A stretch of DNA of 64,000 nucleotides from Trileptium ribeirensis (GCA_030248225.1 JASANE010026683.1:19800-83799), one strand, 5' to 3'; positions 30,240 through 42,760 are shown, numbered from the stretch's first letter. Notes: a model not told the origin generated them from the letters alone. A program made the numbers and translations.

Positions 30240-33028
30240 CTAAATGTTAAGAAGTCGCCGTTGCGACTTTCTGAACACTTTAAGAACTTCATCATTGCTG
30301 ATAGTTTGCATTAGTTCTTTTTCAAAAGACAAAATTACGAGCTGGCTTAGTCGTTCTTGTGTCATTGCGCGCCGTTGTGGAGCTAAAAGACGCGTCAACG
30401 TGGAAAAGCTACTTTCGCAAGTGGCAGTTGATGCGCCGATAGTTTTTGCGGCCGCTGTAACTGTTGCTAGGTGTGGGAAGGCTTCACGATATTGAAAAAT
30501 GGACGCCCCAGGTTTTTTGTCTATTAGGGGCTTGGCAACCTGAAACGCTATTAACAGTACGTGCAAAAGCTAAAAATGCTACGATGTAGCATCTCAGATA
30601 CAAATGTTTTGTTACTCATATAATTCTAGGAAAGAAGATAATCTTCAGTGAAATAAAATTCTTACTATTTTTCTAAATATTACTATCGAATGCAAAATTT
30701 CGCTACATTCTAACGCCTATAACAGCAAAATAAACATATGCCGGCTATTGGACTCACGTTGAAAACCCTATTACAAGTTCTCAAAACTGAAAGTTAAACT
30801 AAATGTTACATTTGTGAGTACATACTTTAAATATAATCCAAATCGTTAGAGCTCCCAGTGCCCACTCCAACCAATTACAACCATATATACCATGTCTGAC
30901 CATTGGCTAACCATCTTCCCACTCACCATAAAATGGGACGCATTCAATTTACTACAGCAACCACGGCATTCCGAAAATTGTAAAACCCTCTTATAGACAT
31001 GTCTAATTTAATCATTAATGAATACTCAAAAAGCGTATGGATATGAAAACTTGGTATGGCCAATGTAATGTTATCAGGCCGGACGTTGTATCGTTAGAAA
31101 AAAAAACTGCTCAGTGCGGGGGGATTCGGGGTCCCCTGGGTACGCCCCTGACTTTGCATATATATCCAGAACGGCATTGCCTGTACATATTTTTCTCCTC
31201 TTTGCTATCTCATTTCGATTAATGCAAAACTTACAAGAATTTCATTGCCCAGGGCATCTACGTCGACACCATGTGGCATAACTTCAATAAGCGGAATCAT
31301 ATTTTCGAACTTCAAAAAATCGATGGAGGTGGACTCTAGCGCATCAAGAGCCTTGTGAATGGGTTTTTGCCGTTCTCCGAAACGGGCCTCCATTTCATGG
31401 AGAAGTGAGTCCAGAACGGAATAAAACAACCGTTTCTGATCTTCAACGCCAGAAATTTGGGGGATAACAGTCATAACGATACTGTCCTTCAATCTGGCTG
31501 GCATTCTTCTTTGCCGTTTTGGCAATGACTTCCCTGCTTCGCCCTCATGCACAATCTTTATCGATTGAAATTCCTCTTCGGATCTCAATGACTGTAGGCT
31601 GACGCAAGTTGCTTCCACAATATCGAAAGCCCTGGATAAATCCAGTGACCGAGCTTGCAATTGACGATTAGCTGGCTCAACAACGGACAATATACGATAC
31701 GTCATATTGACCAGGAATTCAAAATCAGGCTGCCAAACCTTTTGCAAGAGTCCAGTCCCTAACACAACAACCTCACCCGGCAAATTGTCTCCGTAAGCGA
31801 TATTCTGAAGAACATCAATGATTTTTTTCAAAATTTTTTTATCACCTTGACGGTGTCTAAATGACCAGACCATCTCTGGTCTAGAAGTCGCTTTAGAGTC
31901 TCGCCGGTATAGTATTTGGCCACTAAAGGCCGACGAAGGAACTGGTATAGCGTGCTACAGAGTTCAAAAAACTGTCCAACATATTGTTCTGTGGCCAGGG
32001 AATGCACAACGACCAAATGTAGCTGATGGTTGAAGCAGTGGATAAATGGAATAGCGCGTCCTAGTTCTTCTTGGAGCAACTTTTGTACACCTGCATGGAT
32101 TCCGGACATAACGCTGGCACCATCAAAACAGGTACTGATAAGTAAATCTAGGGGCAATCCGCACCTGTTAAGCGCTGCCGTAATTCCATTCAGAATTGAT
32201 CGTGCGTCGGATTCGTCGAGGCGAATGATATCGAGCAGTCTCTCTTTCGCTTCGCCACCATAAACATACCGAACCACAATGCTCAGTTCCTCTACGTTAT
32301 TTTTGTCCCGCGTCCCGTCGCATTTCAGTGTGAAGCACCCTCCATCGCTGTTCTTTGCCTCTGCCACAATCTTTTGTTGAAGTATTTCCTTAAGAATGAA
32401 AACGATCTCGTTTTGGATTTGCGGGGAAGTATATTTAGCATTAGCCGGAATGCTTCCAATAATGCTTCGTAGCTTGTCATCTTTACTGATTGTGTATTCA
32501 AACAAGTTGAGAAATTTTCCGCGCGAAAAGGAATCGGATGGGTCTTTAATTTCCCCTACCGATTCGATGTCACCTCTGAAAGCCATGTCGTTGGCGGCGA
32601 GAAATTTTATGCAGTCAATAATGCTGCAAATATAGTATCTGTTTCTGTCCGTAACCTGGTCGTTCACGAGCACATCGATTGTTTGCCCCTGCGCAGTCCG
32701 CTTCTGCAATTCAGTCCAAGAAGCCATCGACGCCACATGCGCTTGGGACTCTTCATGCTGTTTCAGACCACGTCCAGCCTCCATCGCCGTCTTCCAGTTG
32801 TTAAACCCCTCCTTAGTAAACGACGTGTCCTTAAGGGGCTGACCTCGGGTGAAGTGCCGACAGGGGTAACAGAAACATCGATCATTTTGGACAGAATATT
32901 CGAGCCAGCTAAAAGCTTCGTACCATTTCGGGTTGAATGACCTTTTTTACTCCCAAATGACCGTGTAGGATATCTCGGTAGAACCGGTCGAGCCGGATTC
33001 GCATCTCCAAGATCCGTCGACGTGATCC
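30240..33028 (-). pseudogene. hAT transposase with TTF zinc finger, two A-run frameshifts
   Basis: The frame reads from an AG acceptor near 33028: DLGDANPARPVLPRYPTRSF, then SFNPKWYEAFSWLEYS, CFCYPC and RHF (a TTF-type zinc finger). The catalytic part follows: LKCDGTRDKNN (first Asp), CFDGASVMSG (second Asp), FIHCFNHQLHLVV. The C-terminal dimerisation region is ASTATCESSFSTLTRL and QERLSQLVILSFEKEL, with a stop at 30240. An intron is visible, CTT|GTAAGT at 31235 to TTTCAG|GTT at 30539 (30540-31234), phase 0. Two single-base frameshifts, near 32951 and near 31835, both lie in runs of six to seven A. It is otherwise uninterrupted, so it is either a very young copy or one altered by homopolymer errors. 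Cut-and-paste transposition is the family function. Confidence 0.85.
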
Positions 33029-33104
33029 TGCAATAATGGTTGCAATTTATGCCTTACGAGGGAACATAAACTTGGCGATCTACAAAGTATTGTTTATAAA
33101 AGTA

Positions 33105-33248
33105 CAGAAATGACTGTCACCTTTGGAGCGAGCCGCGATGGATTCGTCGCGAGTGATTAACGGTTATAACGGTTATAATTATGTTTTGTTGCCAGCGAAT
33201 GTAGATTGAGTCTCGAGTTGCGAGCAGAACAGTTCTGGCGCGTACTGA
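33105..33248. repeat. Tc1/mariner-type MITE nested in the hAT element
   Basis: The left end CAGAAATGACTGTCACC is preceded by TA. The inverted right end is GCGAGCAGAACAGTTCTGGC followed by GCGTACTG. Same family as 5799-5863. It sits between the transposase gene and the right TIR, so it inserted after the hAT element arose. Confidence 0.5.
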
Positions 33249-34599
33249 ATGTCATATTGGTTAAACTTAAACCTCGATTTAAAATTAGAGCAAGGGAAAA
33301 TCGAACAGGCGTCAAAAAACATGAACAAACGCTCAATAGTTTTAAAACTAAATACGTCAAGGCCGGTTTGGAAAAACTCTGTCAAAACAGTGTCCAACAA
33401 GCGTCGAACACGGCTCACGTATACATTCAAGATTCAAGGAAACCTAAAACTAAACCGTTGTCTTGGTGTGGTTCGCCGAATAAATCGGGAGCGTAGTAAA
33501 CAAATTTTAAGGTTTTATCCGCAAACTAACTTTATTGTCTGTCGAACGTAGAAATTAAACTTGTATCTACTAGCTTTGATTAGAATATACACTGTAACGA
33601 TAAAATGGAACAGTAAAGTTTGAAAAGTGTACTAGATGCTTGCCAGAACCATTGGGTTTCCTTTCCAGAGTATTATTCACGCAAAATTTACTGCCAGTGT
33701 GTAACTAGCTAATATTTGTTGGCGCGCTAAATATAAAATGAATAGAAAACTCGCATTTTGAAAAAATATTTACACATGGAAAGTAAACACGACGTGTGTC
33801 ATTGACTGACTGGCGTTCATTAGCCAGGAGTGGGATCTATAAATTCATCAAATCTCAGCTCAATCAACTGCGCATTCGCTGAAATAACCTCGAAGCAGCA
33901 AAGGACAAAATAATGCCGGAAATTACCTAGGGTAGAAACCCAACGGTTATAATCCAATATTTTTTTCAGTTTGCCATTTATCTAATTAATCTAAATATTT
34001 CACTATAACGAAAAGAATTATTTTCACTTAAAGAAAATGTAGCCGGTCATCATCACCCACTTCACCCCCCCGCCTAGGGTCGCAGTGCTACTAAACTACA
34101 TCTTTCCTACATACAATCCACTATTTGTTATCGATTATTATGTCTTGTCAAAAGTGAAGCTTTCCTGATTAATTACCACTACTGTAATCACGATGAAGAT
34201 AAGTCACTGCTGCCAGAACTAAAAGGTTATCGGTTTAAAGCTAGTTGTAATTTGACTTTGACTTACTTTTCACGGCTGCAGCTGGTATCGGAGGTGCTAG
34301 GTAACTCCATCAGAACGAAAACGCACAGTTAGACAACAATGGCGTGAACAAAATTTTATCTAGTGATCGCAACTCACATTAGTAATAATAATAATAATGA
34401 TACATAACATTCAATCCTATTGAAAAACAAAACTGATATAATTTTTCGAAAGAACATAATAGCAGGTTGGTGCAAACAACTTGCACAACTTATTTTTGTT
34501 TCCAGTATTGTTGATTCTCACGTTGTCTTGCACGGGGGGGCACGGCACCTCGCATGGGGGGGCACGGCCCCCCCGTGCCCCCCCTTGGCTACGGGCCTA

Positions 34600-35950
34600 T
34601 GAAGCGGCCAAATCTTAATTAGTTAATTAATTACAATTTTTTTAAGAACGTTATTTATATACATACAACTATCGATACATATGAAAAGCTTTTTTCACTC
34701 GGACTGGTATCATCGAATAGCAATAATTATGGCCGGGTATCCGACCCGCTTCTGGCACCTGGAAAGGCGAGACACTCGGGGTTACGCGTGACCCCCCATT
34801 TACGTGTGCTAAAAAGTCAATATGGCCGTAATGTATATATGTTCCGTTCAGTAATTCCTCAGGCCTACAAATCGACTCTTGGGTTCGAAAATTTATACAT
34901 CTATCTCAAAATGAAAACTTTCCCAAATCTAATCCGAAATCCTTGCAAAAAGCACGTAATTACATATATCTATATATAGTGTTTATGGCTGCTAAAACGT
35001 AAAAAATAAATCGCAATCTGTTGATACCAACAGCTGAACAATATATATAGTATTTTGCCCATCACAAAGAATGTTCGGTCAGGTTATAGCAAGAGTTTCG
35101 CGAAAAAAGGCAGTGCTTTTGGAACCATCGATTGGCTATGCTTGCCATTCATAGAGTTGTCCAAGCAGCATCCCCCACAACTTTTCATCAATGCCATCTG
35201 TCGACTCAGTTTGGTTGGGGAAGGCGGCACTTGAATACCAAAAACATCTCAAATTTGAACCTCACATCTCGCCTAAGACCTCAACAGTTGCCGGTCTTGA
35301 TGGTTGGCAATGTGAATGTGCTGTAAACTCAAGGCCTGAACAGTAGGCGCCATATAGTTTTGGCTACAGGCGTTGTGGGAAGCAGCGGTATGCGAACCCC
35401 GGTGCCCCATCAATGTCATTATTTTATGGGACCCACCCACGCAAACTGACACGATAACAATCGCTTGATCAGTACATAGTAATACTGACGTTTCATAAGA
35501 GCGTTTGAAGCAAAAACAAACAACACGCAACACATAATACACTTATGTAAATATAATCAATAATAAAATACAAAAAAATGACCGAGCCCAGATTTCAAGT
35601 TGGTCGTACAGTAATTACAAGTTCCGATTCTTCGAAATCGAAACATTTCATTCTTCCAAAACAAGTCATATTGTAATAATTTTTTTATTTTTTAAAATAA
35701 TTAAATTTAAAAATACTTTTTGTTTAACTGTAAATAAATAAATGCTATGACAAAAATATTATTAGTTTTATAATTTTTAATACGTATATACAATAATAAA
35801 CACACACCGGAAGAATCATAGTTGGATGTCATATGTTGGATAATCACACATAGTTGGATCTCAAACGAAGAAGATGGACGAATGACGCAATAAACACACG
35901 GTACATATAACTTATGACTAAATGATCAAGAGTAGACAAGATATAAATTC
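34600..35950. other. AT-rich stretch without recognised gene
   Basis: Only short frames without motifs or splice support were found. Confidence 0.3.
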
Positions 35951-36738
35951 TAGAGGTGAGAAATAAAACCCGAAACCCGACCCGCGGGCCGGCCTCAGTC
36001 TTGGAAGCAACGGTCCGGGCTTAGCCTCTCTGGCAAACGGGTGGGGCCTTGAAATCCAGGCCCGATCTCACCTCTAAAACATATGTATATATTACTGAGT
36101 GTGAGTAACGTTGTGTATAAGTTGTTATACGTACATGTTACATATATATGTTTTACCTCATTTCCCATCACACGCTTAGGATTATGTACAATATTATCAA
36201 CAATGTATATTATATGTATGTACGTAAGTAGATATATATTTGTTGATTTCATTCTCTAATGAATTCATAATTTATAAAAATGAGCATTTAAGAAACTGCC
36301 TTTTCGTGATATACTTTTCTTGAGAAAGTCGCAGCCTAACAACTTGTGACAGAACCAGGTTTATGAATATGTATGTTAAAAAGTACTGCGCATTATAACT
36401 CATGACTTAGCTTTTCATAACAGGTAACATAGCACTACCAGTAACAATACGTAGTTACTTATTTAACGTTACACTTTCTAGCCTTAGATTTAAGAAAAAA
36501 AAACAACTATACTCTGGGACCAGTGCTGAGCCGAAGAACTGAGAAGAAAATCTGTGACAAGAGCTGTTTATTTCGCTTTTTTACTAATATTTTTATATAG
36601 TAACGCAACGGGCCGGGCCTGACGTAGTAATTTTACCAAACGGGCCGGGCCTACCCCCTTCAACAAACGGGCCGAGCCTTGATCTCGGAAAGAACGGGTC
36701 GGACCAGGCCTTGAAATCCAGCCCCGTTCTCACCTCTA
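35951..36738. mobile_element. 788-bp Ac-like hAT element (TAGAGGTGAGAA ends)
   Basis: The perfect 12-bp inverted ends are TAGAGGTGAGAA (35951) and TTCTCACCTCTA (ending 36738). The 8-bp flanks are ATAAATTC and ATATATAC, matching at 6 of 8 positions. The subterminal regions are rich in GGGCCGGGCC/CCCGACCCG. A second copy of the right-end motif, ATCTCACCTCTA, occurs at about 36065, suggesting a nested or duplicated end. No coding frame. Confidence 0.65.
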
Positions 36739-38649
36739 ATATATACTACAGTCTCAGCTAGAGAACAAAAATAACTAAGCTACTAAAAGCAAAGTAACCC
36801 CAAAATCCGGGGGCAACAAATGATATGCTAGTTATATCATCTTTTGTCGACCAACTATAACTAGCCTACGATCGGACCGGGCTTCACCCCTTTCTTTTGG
36901 ATCTAGAGAAGCAGAAGCTAATCAGTTTGTCGGGTGAGGGTGTTACCTCCATTCATTCTCCAGGCTCCAGTTACACATCAACCTGTGTAACTAAGTTCCC
37001 AAACTACCAAATCTTTGATACCCGACTCCGAAAGTATTTACTCACGGATGGTGTCAACGCGGCATCCCAAACTCGCAAGGGCTAGAATTTTTTGTCAAAC
37101 TCGAAAAGTATTCTTTGAGCTGTATAGCTTCTCCAAAATAGTAAAATCGAATCTTCTATCAAATCAACAGGTTCATGTCAAGCTAATTTGAAGTTATTGA
37201 TTATCTCTAGTAGTTTGGACTATGGCAACAGTACGACAGGTACCTTGGCGCAAACGCTCAATACCTCAGCAATCATTATCGCTGCGTGGGTTGTTTGAAG
37301 TCGTACTCTTGTTCAAAATTTCTTTTCTTCCCACCAGCCACCCATCCTCCTACTCCCTCATTTTTCCCTAAGCGAAAACACACGATCATACATAATCAAA
37401 CCCGTTTCCGCCTTTGAAATCAACAATTTCCAAACTCATAATAATGTTAATAATAATAACAAAATTTCAGACCACTCTATTCGTATATATGCTATTGGCA
37501 AATTGGTTGTACAGCAATTTCAAAATATTTTATTGCAAAAAATACAAATATATAATAAATTCTTTTCCTAATCCAAAAACAGACTAAAACGAAGAACCAA
37601 AAAACATTGGGAGCCGCCGCAACAGGTTGCCTTCGTGATACGTCGCATCTTGTATGGTACCAGGAGTCATCCTTAGTCCTTCCAGACCCAACAAATAGTT
37701 CCATCATACACTACAATATTCACTACCGCCGGTATCTTTTGGCTTGCTATGGCTCTCACCACTGAGTGACAACCGAGTACACTCACTCAGCCGTCGATAA
37801 AAATCACTGCTCCAATCAGTCACATCACTGATCGACACGCTCACGAACAAAGAACAGCTTTGCCAAAACAGAAAAAAGAAACGACGATAAACTAATTGGC
37901 AAATATATCAGCGACAAGTTGTTGCTACAGCAGCGAAGAACTGGGAAATCGCAAATTTAATACAATTTTTTTTAAAATAAACGCCTGCGATGTGTCTAAA
38001 AAGCGTTTTTCGAAACCTAAAACAGAATATAAAAGATTGAAAAGCTTCTTATGACGACGAACACTAACAACGATTTTTTGCGTGTATAATATCTTGTGTA
38101 TTTTGGAACATGCCGACTTAATATGTACAATAAATAAGTTATTGTGGGACAACATGTACATACGTATAAGGAATTCACTTAAAGTGGACTAAGCAGCTGA
38201 AGAAATATGCTTCAAACTCGAGTTTGAAGTAGTGATTGGCAGAGATAAAAAGTTTTCGGCACTGTTCTTTTTTGGGTTGGGATTCTCAAATCTTCAAAAA
38301 TTAATATTATATATTTGAAAAAACTTGTACCTATATTTGTACTCAGCGGGACATTGAGTTCAACGGTACAAAATTTGACCCCTGAAGCTATTTTTCAATT
38401 TTTTTTTATGTTTCGGTAATATTTCCAAGGAGAAGGAGACCCTCGAGCACAAAAAATTGAAAAAAATCTGCGATCACACGAAGATGGGTACTAACTAATG
38501 GATCCATCTCGATGAGCGAAATCCAGTGGTATTAATTTTGGAGCCACAGCGACAAGTAGTTACCGAAAAAATCTCAAAAATTTAAACATCGCAGTTAAAC
38601 GCCAGCCAGTAATCATGATATTAAAATTAACGCTAAGCCTAAACTGCTT
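36739..38649. other. Stretch without recognised gene
   Basis: AT-rich, with short frames only. No domain or splice-supported exon was seen. Confidence 0.3.
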
Positions 38650-38653
38650 CATT

Positions 38654-40270
38654 CTAACAGCTTTCTATATATTTTATTTTTAATTGCATTCCTTTTAGGT
38701 AAATTATAATCGCTAGTCGGCCCATTCCATTTTGAGCGTTCGCCCCCGTGGGAGCATGCTCCTTCCTTGTTATTGATCGGTGCACCCCCGCTTGTGTCGT
38801 GCCATTTTGGTGGCGGCGACGACCATGCCGCATGTGGTGCAGATCTTCCACTTCTGGGTGTATACGCGCCTGAGGCCGGCCCTGATGATGGACCGCGCCC
38901 CTGTGTCCACCCGATTCCTCGGTCGCGGTACATGCACGAAGGTGGCGGACGATGTTTGATTCTGATATACACTTGTTGCAGTTTTCGCAGTGTCGCATCG
39001 ATGTGTTGTCGCACTTCGTGCCTCCGCACGACTTCGCGTGGTTCTGCAGAGAGCTTTCCGTCTTGAAGACGTCGTCACACCTCGTGCACACAAACGTCTT
39101 GTTGTGGCTGCTGTCGTTATGCAGCTTCCTTTGGTGTGCCACGAGTCCGGCTTTGCTCTTGAACGTCCTCTCGCAGCCCGGGAACTTGCATGTCAGCCCG
39201 TCCGCGCTATTCGTGTCGCGTGGCTGGTTGCGTGGACGTTGTGGTTCAGTCGCCTTGTTCCCATTGCCGCGTTCCCATTTGTCTAAGTGCTCCATCCTAT
39301 CACTGATGAGCTTCTTCCATTGTTGTCGGTCCGACGCCAGGCGGCCGGCATCCGTTCAGTCGTGCCTGCTTCCCGTAGCAGGCGTTTCCAATACAGCAGC
39401 GTCTTTCGCTTCCTTCCCTTCCGCTTACCGAAGGCTTCCAGTCCGGCGTGCCACCCGAGGATTGCGGCCTTGGTCTGCCTTGAGTCGTCCATGCGTAGAA
39501 CATGGCCGATTCTTTCCAGCGCGCGTTTCTCTATTTTCCATCGGACGCTTTTGATGCCCAGGCTGCTGCGGACGTCTTGCTTGTTGGTTCCGGCGGCTTC
39601 CATGTCCATGAGCGGGGCGCCACGCTTGTTGCTCCGGATGTGGCGGTAGTATCGGTCGATGCAGCTTTGTAGTTTCTTTCTTTCGCGCAGCTCCCATGTG
39701 CGTGTGCTACAGTCGAAGAGGAGGGCCGTTTCGACGCAAGCTTCGGTGACCGCTGCCTGCGTTCGTTTCGACAGCTTCGAGTGATGCAGTCGTTTCTTCA
39801 CTTTGTGCCACGCCCCGCTGGCTCGGCTGAGCCGGGTTTTCACGTCGCTCGCGGCTCCGACCCAACACCCCAGCATCCGTACTTTCCCGCCTTCCTCAGA
39901 GCCAAAGACGAGGTGTTCTTCCTTGTCGTCGTTGCTCCTTTCCTCAAACATTGCCATCGCCCACGTGACCGCTTCGGTGCCAGCTTCGATTTCGTCGGAT
40001 GTGCCGATGACGGTGGTATCATCTGCGAAGAGTGACATCGATAGCCACCGAGGGACCGCAGCGCTGTTGTGTTTTGCCCACAAAGTCGAGCCCGGCAAAT
40101 TGTTCCCCGGTACCCAATGCCACGGTATTCCCACCGACATACCGTTCTCGTCGGCCAGCTTCCGGCGTTCGTCCTCGGCTATTCGCATCACGGCTTGGTG
40201 GTAGACATTGTCTAACGTTGCTGAGAGTGTCCGTAACAGGCCCAAGGGAGCCCTCGCCCGAAAAATTTGT
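38654..40270 (-). pseudogene. 3' half of a LINE: RT palm and C-terminal zinc fingers
   Basis: This is a 5'-truncated retrotransposon reading leftward. VYHQAVMRIAEDER and LSMSLFADDTTVIG mark the RT core (FADD catalytic motif). A long thumb/C-terminal region follows (RKKLQSCIDRYYRHIR, RALERIGHVLRMDDSRQTKA, RKRKTLLYWKRLLREAG). After a shift near 39300 comes MEHLDKWERG. Four Cys/His fingers follow: CKFPGCERTFKSKAGLVAHQ, CTRCDDVFKTESSLQNHAKS, CENCNKCISESNIVRHLRAC and, in another frame after a further shift, CTTCGMVVAATKMARHKRGC. Base composition (about 55% G+C) is unlike the AT-rich surroundings. Long plus-strand frames over it are antisense shadows. Confidence 0.8.
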
Positions 40271-41028
40271 TGAGCGGGCCATGGGTTGGCTATTCCCACC
40301 ACCCGCTGATGTGCCGCGGGAGGTATCGAGGACGTCAGTATTATATCGATCCTCGATCCTTTTCCGCCGCCCTGGTGTATCCTCAGCCGCAACGCCCCAG
40401 AGGGGGGCGTGCGTTACCCGTCTGCGCCACCTTGGAGGCAAAACACCGAGCAGACCGCTAGTCGACCCCATAATCAACAAATCAATATCGTCCCCGTCAA
40501 CATCGTCCTTCATCTCAACCAGTTACCAACATCTTACCAGGCACACAATAATGCTCCTCATAGTTCATCCCGTACGGCCCGGCACCAGAATTGGAACTGA
40601 TAGTAAAGTCGTATATGTCTACGGCCAATTTGTCCAATCCGCACCGCTCCCGAAGTTGTCAACCATCACAACCGCCATTTCATCAACCCCTCAAAATATC
40701 GACGGATTATGGGGTCGCATTAAGCAATTCTTCCGCACCCGCAGTGGCAACAATCCCGAAGACTTCAATCGTTACGCAATATAATAGAGTTAGCGTCCAA
40801 CAAACACAATACGGTCGGCAATATGATTGGTCAAATCCACGATTACAGACCACATTAAAGGTAAATGTATTCTATATCTCTTAACTTTTAGATAGGTACA
40901 TCTTAAGTTTTTAACTCTATTTTGAGAGCATAATCATTACTATTTACCCCATACTTACCGTATCCATTTTTCCAGCAATTTATATAGCAAATATAACGCT
41001 ACGACACATCTCCCTTTTACCCAGTGAC

Positions 41029-41391
41029 CAAGGGCGCAGCCATGAATTTTGAAGGGGGGGGGTCGTGGCCCACAGTGGGTACCTAAAAAGGGGAGGGTCC
41101 GAGAGGGTCGCGGTCAGAAATGTAAAAGCGGGGTCCAGAATTGGTATATTAAGAACGCCATAATAAGGTAAAAATGCAACTGTGGCCAAAATAGCGAATT
41201 TTTATACAAAAATGTGAAGTTTGGTAAAAAAATACGGTTGCAAGTAATTGTTTTCCAGTGCGAGAGAGGTTAGTTTTAGGACAATTTTTGACATTATTTT
41301 CAACCGGAATCATTCAAAAAAATTTTGTTTGGGGTTGAACCAAAAGGGGGGGGGGGTCGTGACCCCCGCAACCCCCCTGGCTACGCCCTTG
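41029..41391. mobile_element. 363-bp hAT MITE with perfect 8-bp TSD
   Basis: The left end CAAGGGCGCAGCCA and the inverted right end (CAAGGGCGTAGCCAGGGGGG from the other strand) differ at one position. Both flanks are CCAGTGAC (41021-41028 and 41392-41399). G-tracts and 'gtcgtggccc'/'gtcgtgaccc' follow each end. Non-coding. Confidence 0.9.
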
Positions 41392-41399
41392 CCAGTGAC

Positions 41400-42364
41400 C
41401 CCAGTATAATATAACCAGACATCGTAGTTAAATTATGACACCACTATCGCGCTGCGAGCCCCAGGTTGACCCTACAAATTTGTTTACCTGCTTCTCGTAC
41501 AGATACAACCGAAATTATTAACATATACTTTTTCACTTTTGACAATTGTTCCTTGCAGGAAATAACATGGCCCCAATGCACACCGGACTAGTAACTCTAT
41601 AATTATATCCATATTTGAAAACTACGAGGTTTTTACGTAGGTTGACCAAAAAACCAGCTTAATCCATATGTCGAGTTGTGGCCAAAATTCAAAAAATAGC
41701 CGAAATTGAGATGTTGACCTTTTCCACGTCTCTCAACTTTAGGGGTTCATAGGGAGCCCCCTTAAAGATAGTGCCTCAACAACTTTTCAATTCTGTGCGA
41801 GTCTAAAGTTGTCCCATGAGGTATAGGGGTGGACGATTTTAAGCGCAGCTTTAAGCGTTTACATATCGAAAAAGGTACCAATAATTACACATTTTTAAAT
41901 CGATTAAAACCGAGAATAATAGATAACAATGGACGACACTGTTCTCGAAGCGATATCTTTCGGGTGTATAAGATGATTAGGGGTACAGAGACTATGGGCT
42001 CATAGTTGAAAAAAATCAGTAATGAAAGATGGGCCATGGGTAGTGTGGATCGTTTTTTCGATTGGTCACGGTGGGTAGGGTCACGCATGATGGGTCGGGG
42101 GTCCAAACGCTATGAGTCCAATCAGACGTGATAAATTTGTCCTCTGTTCTCCGTCTCGTTCACTTAATATATTTGACGAAACTGCATAAACACATAAGCA
42201 ATGCTGCGTAACCATGTAATATATTTTCATTTTACCTACATTCAATAATTTTAACATGCATATATTAATTCAACCAGCGTAGTGCTCTTAATAATCAACG
42301 TTTTCATCGACGAAATAACACCTTTCAACAATGGCATGTTTTTACTAATGCAAGAATGAGACCA
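41400..42364. other. Stretch without recognised gene
   Basis: AT-rich, no motif or exon found. Confidence 0.3.
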
Positions 42365-42626
42365 AAGGTGTGTTCAAACGTTCAAACTTTTTGCTCAACT
42401 TTTGAGCTCAAAATTTGACGGTGATTTTTAAAGATTTGCGCTGTTTCAAAATTAGAGATCAAAATCTGAGCTCAAACTTTTTCAGGTACTACATATCTCG
42501 TGGATGATTGCCTGCAGGAATATTGTTGAAAAGTTTGAACAGTGTTCACGCGTTCAAACTTACGAGAAATGAAAAAAAGATGCCTTCAAATTTTGAGCAA
42601 AAAGTTTGACCGTTTGAACACACCTT
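42365..42626. mobile_element. 262-bp MITE, best copy of the GTGTGTTCA family
   Basis: The left end AAGGTGTGTTCAAACGTTCA and the inverted right end GACCGTTTGAACACACCTT face each other. Internal 'gctcaaaatttga'/'tcaaattttgagc' arms also pair. Flanks share AATGAG (42354-42359, and directly after 42626), suggesting an eroded target duplication. Confidence 0.65.
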
Positions 42627-42760
42627 AATGAGCTAGTATATATTTTTATTTTAGCTATATGAAACTATTAGTAATGTAACAAAAGGCGCAGGCTGTGTAG
42701 AAAACAAATGCGTGTTTATGGTTGAGATGCTAATAATGGCTCACTATTTCACAGATCTTT

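Larger units (their letters stand above)
29393..34599 (-). mobile_element. 5.2-kb hAT transposon with TIRs and 8-bp TSD
   Basis: The left end CAGGCCCGTAGCTAGCC and the inverted right end (TAGGCCCGTAGCCAAGG read from the other strand) agree over 12 of the first 13 bases. Both are followed by G-rich tracts (GGGGGGGCAC). The flanks are TGAAGCGG at 29385-29392 and at 34600-34607, a perfect 8-bp duplication. A hAT transposase fills 30240-33030 on the minus strand. A Tc1/mariner-type MITE (33105-33248) is nested upstream of it. Confidence 0.88.

Noticed and set aside
38952..40784. Long plus-strand open frames (up to 250 codons)
   Set aside because: They are antisense to the LINE RT and zinc-finger frames and owe their length to its high G+C.
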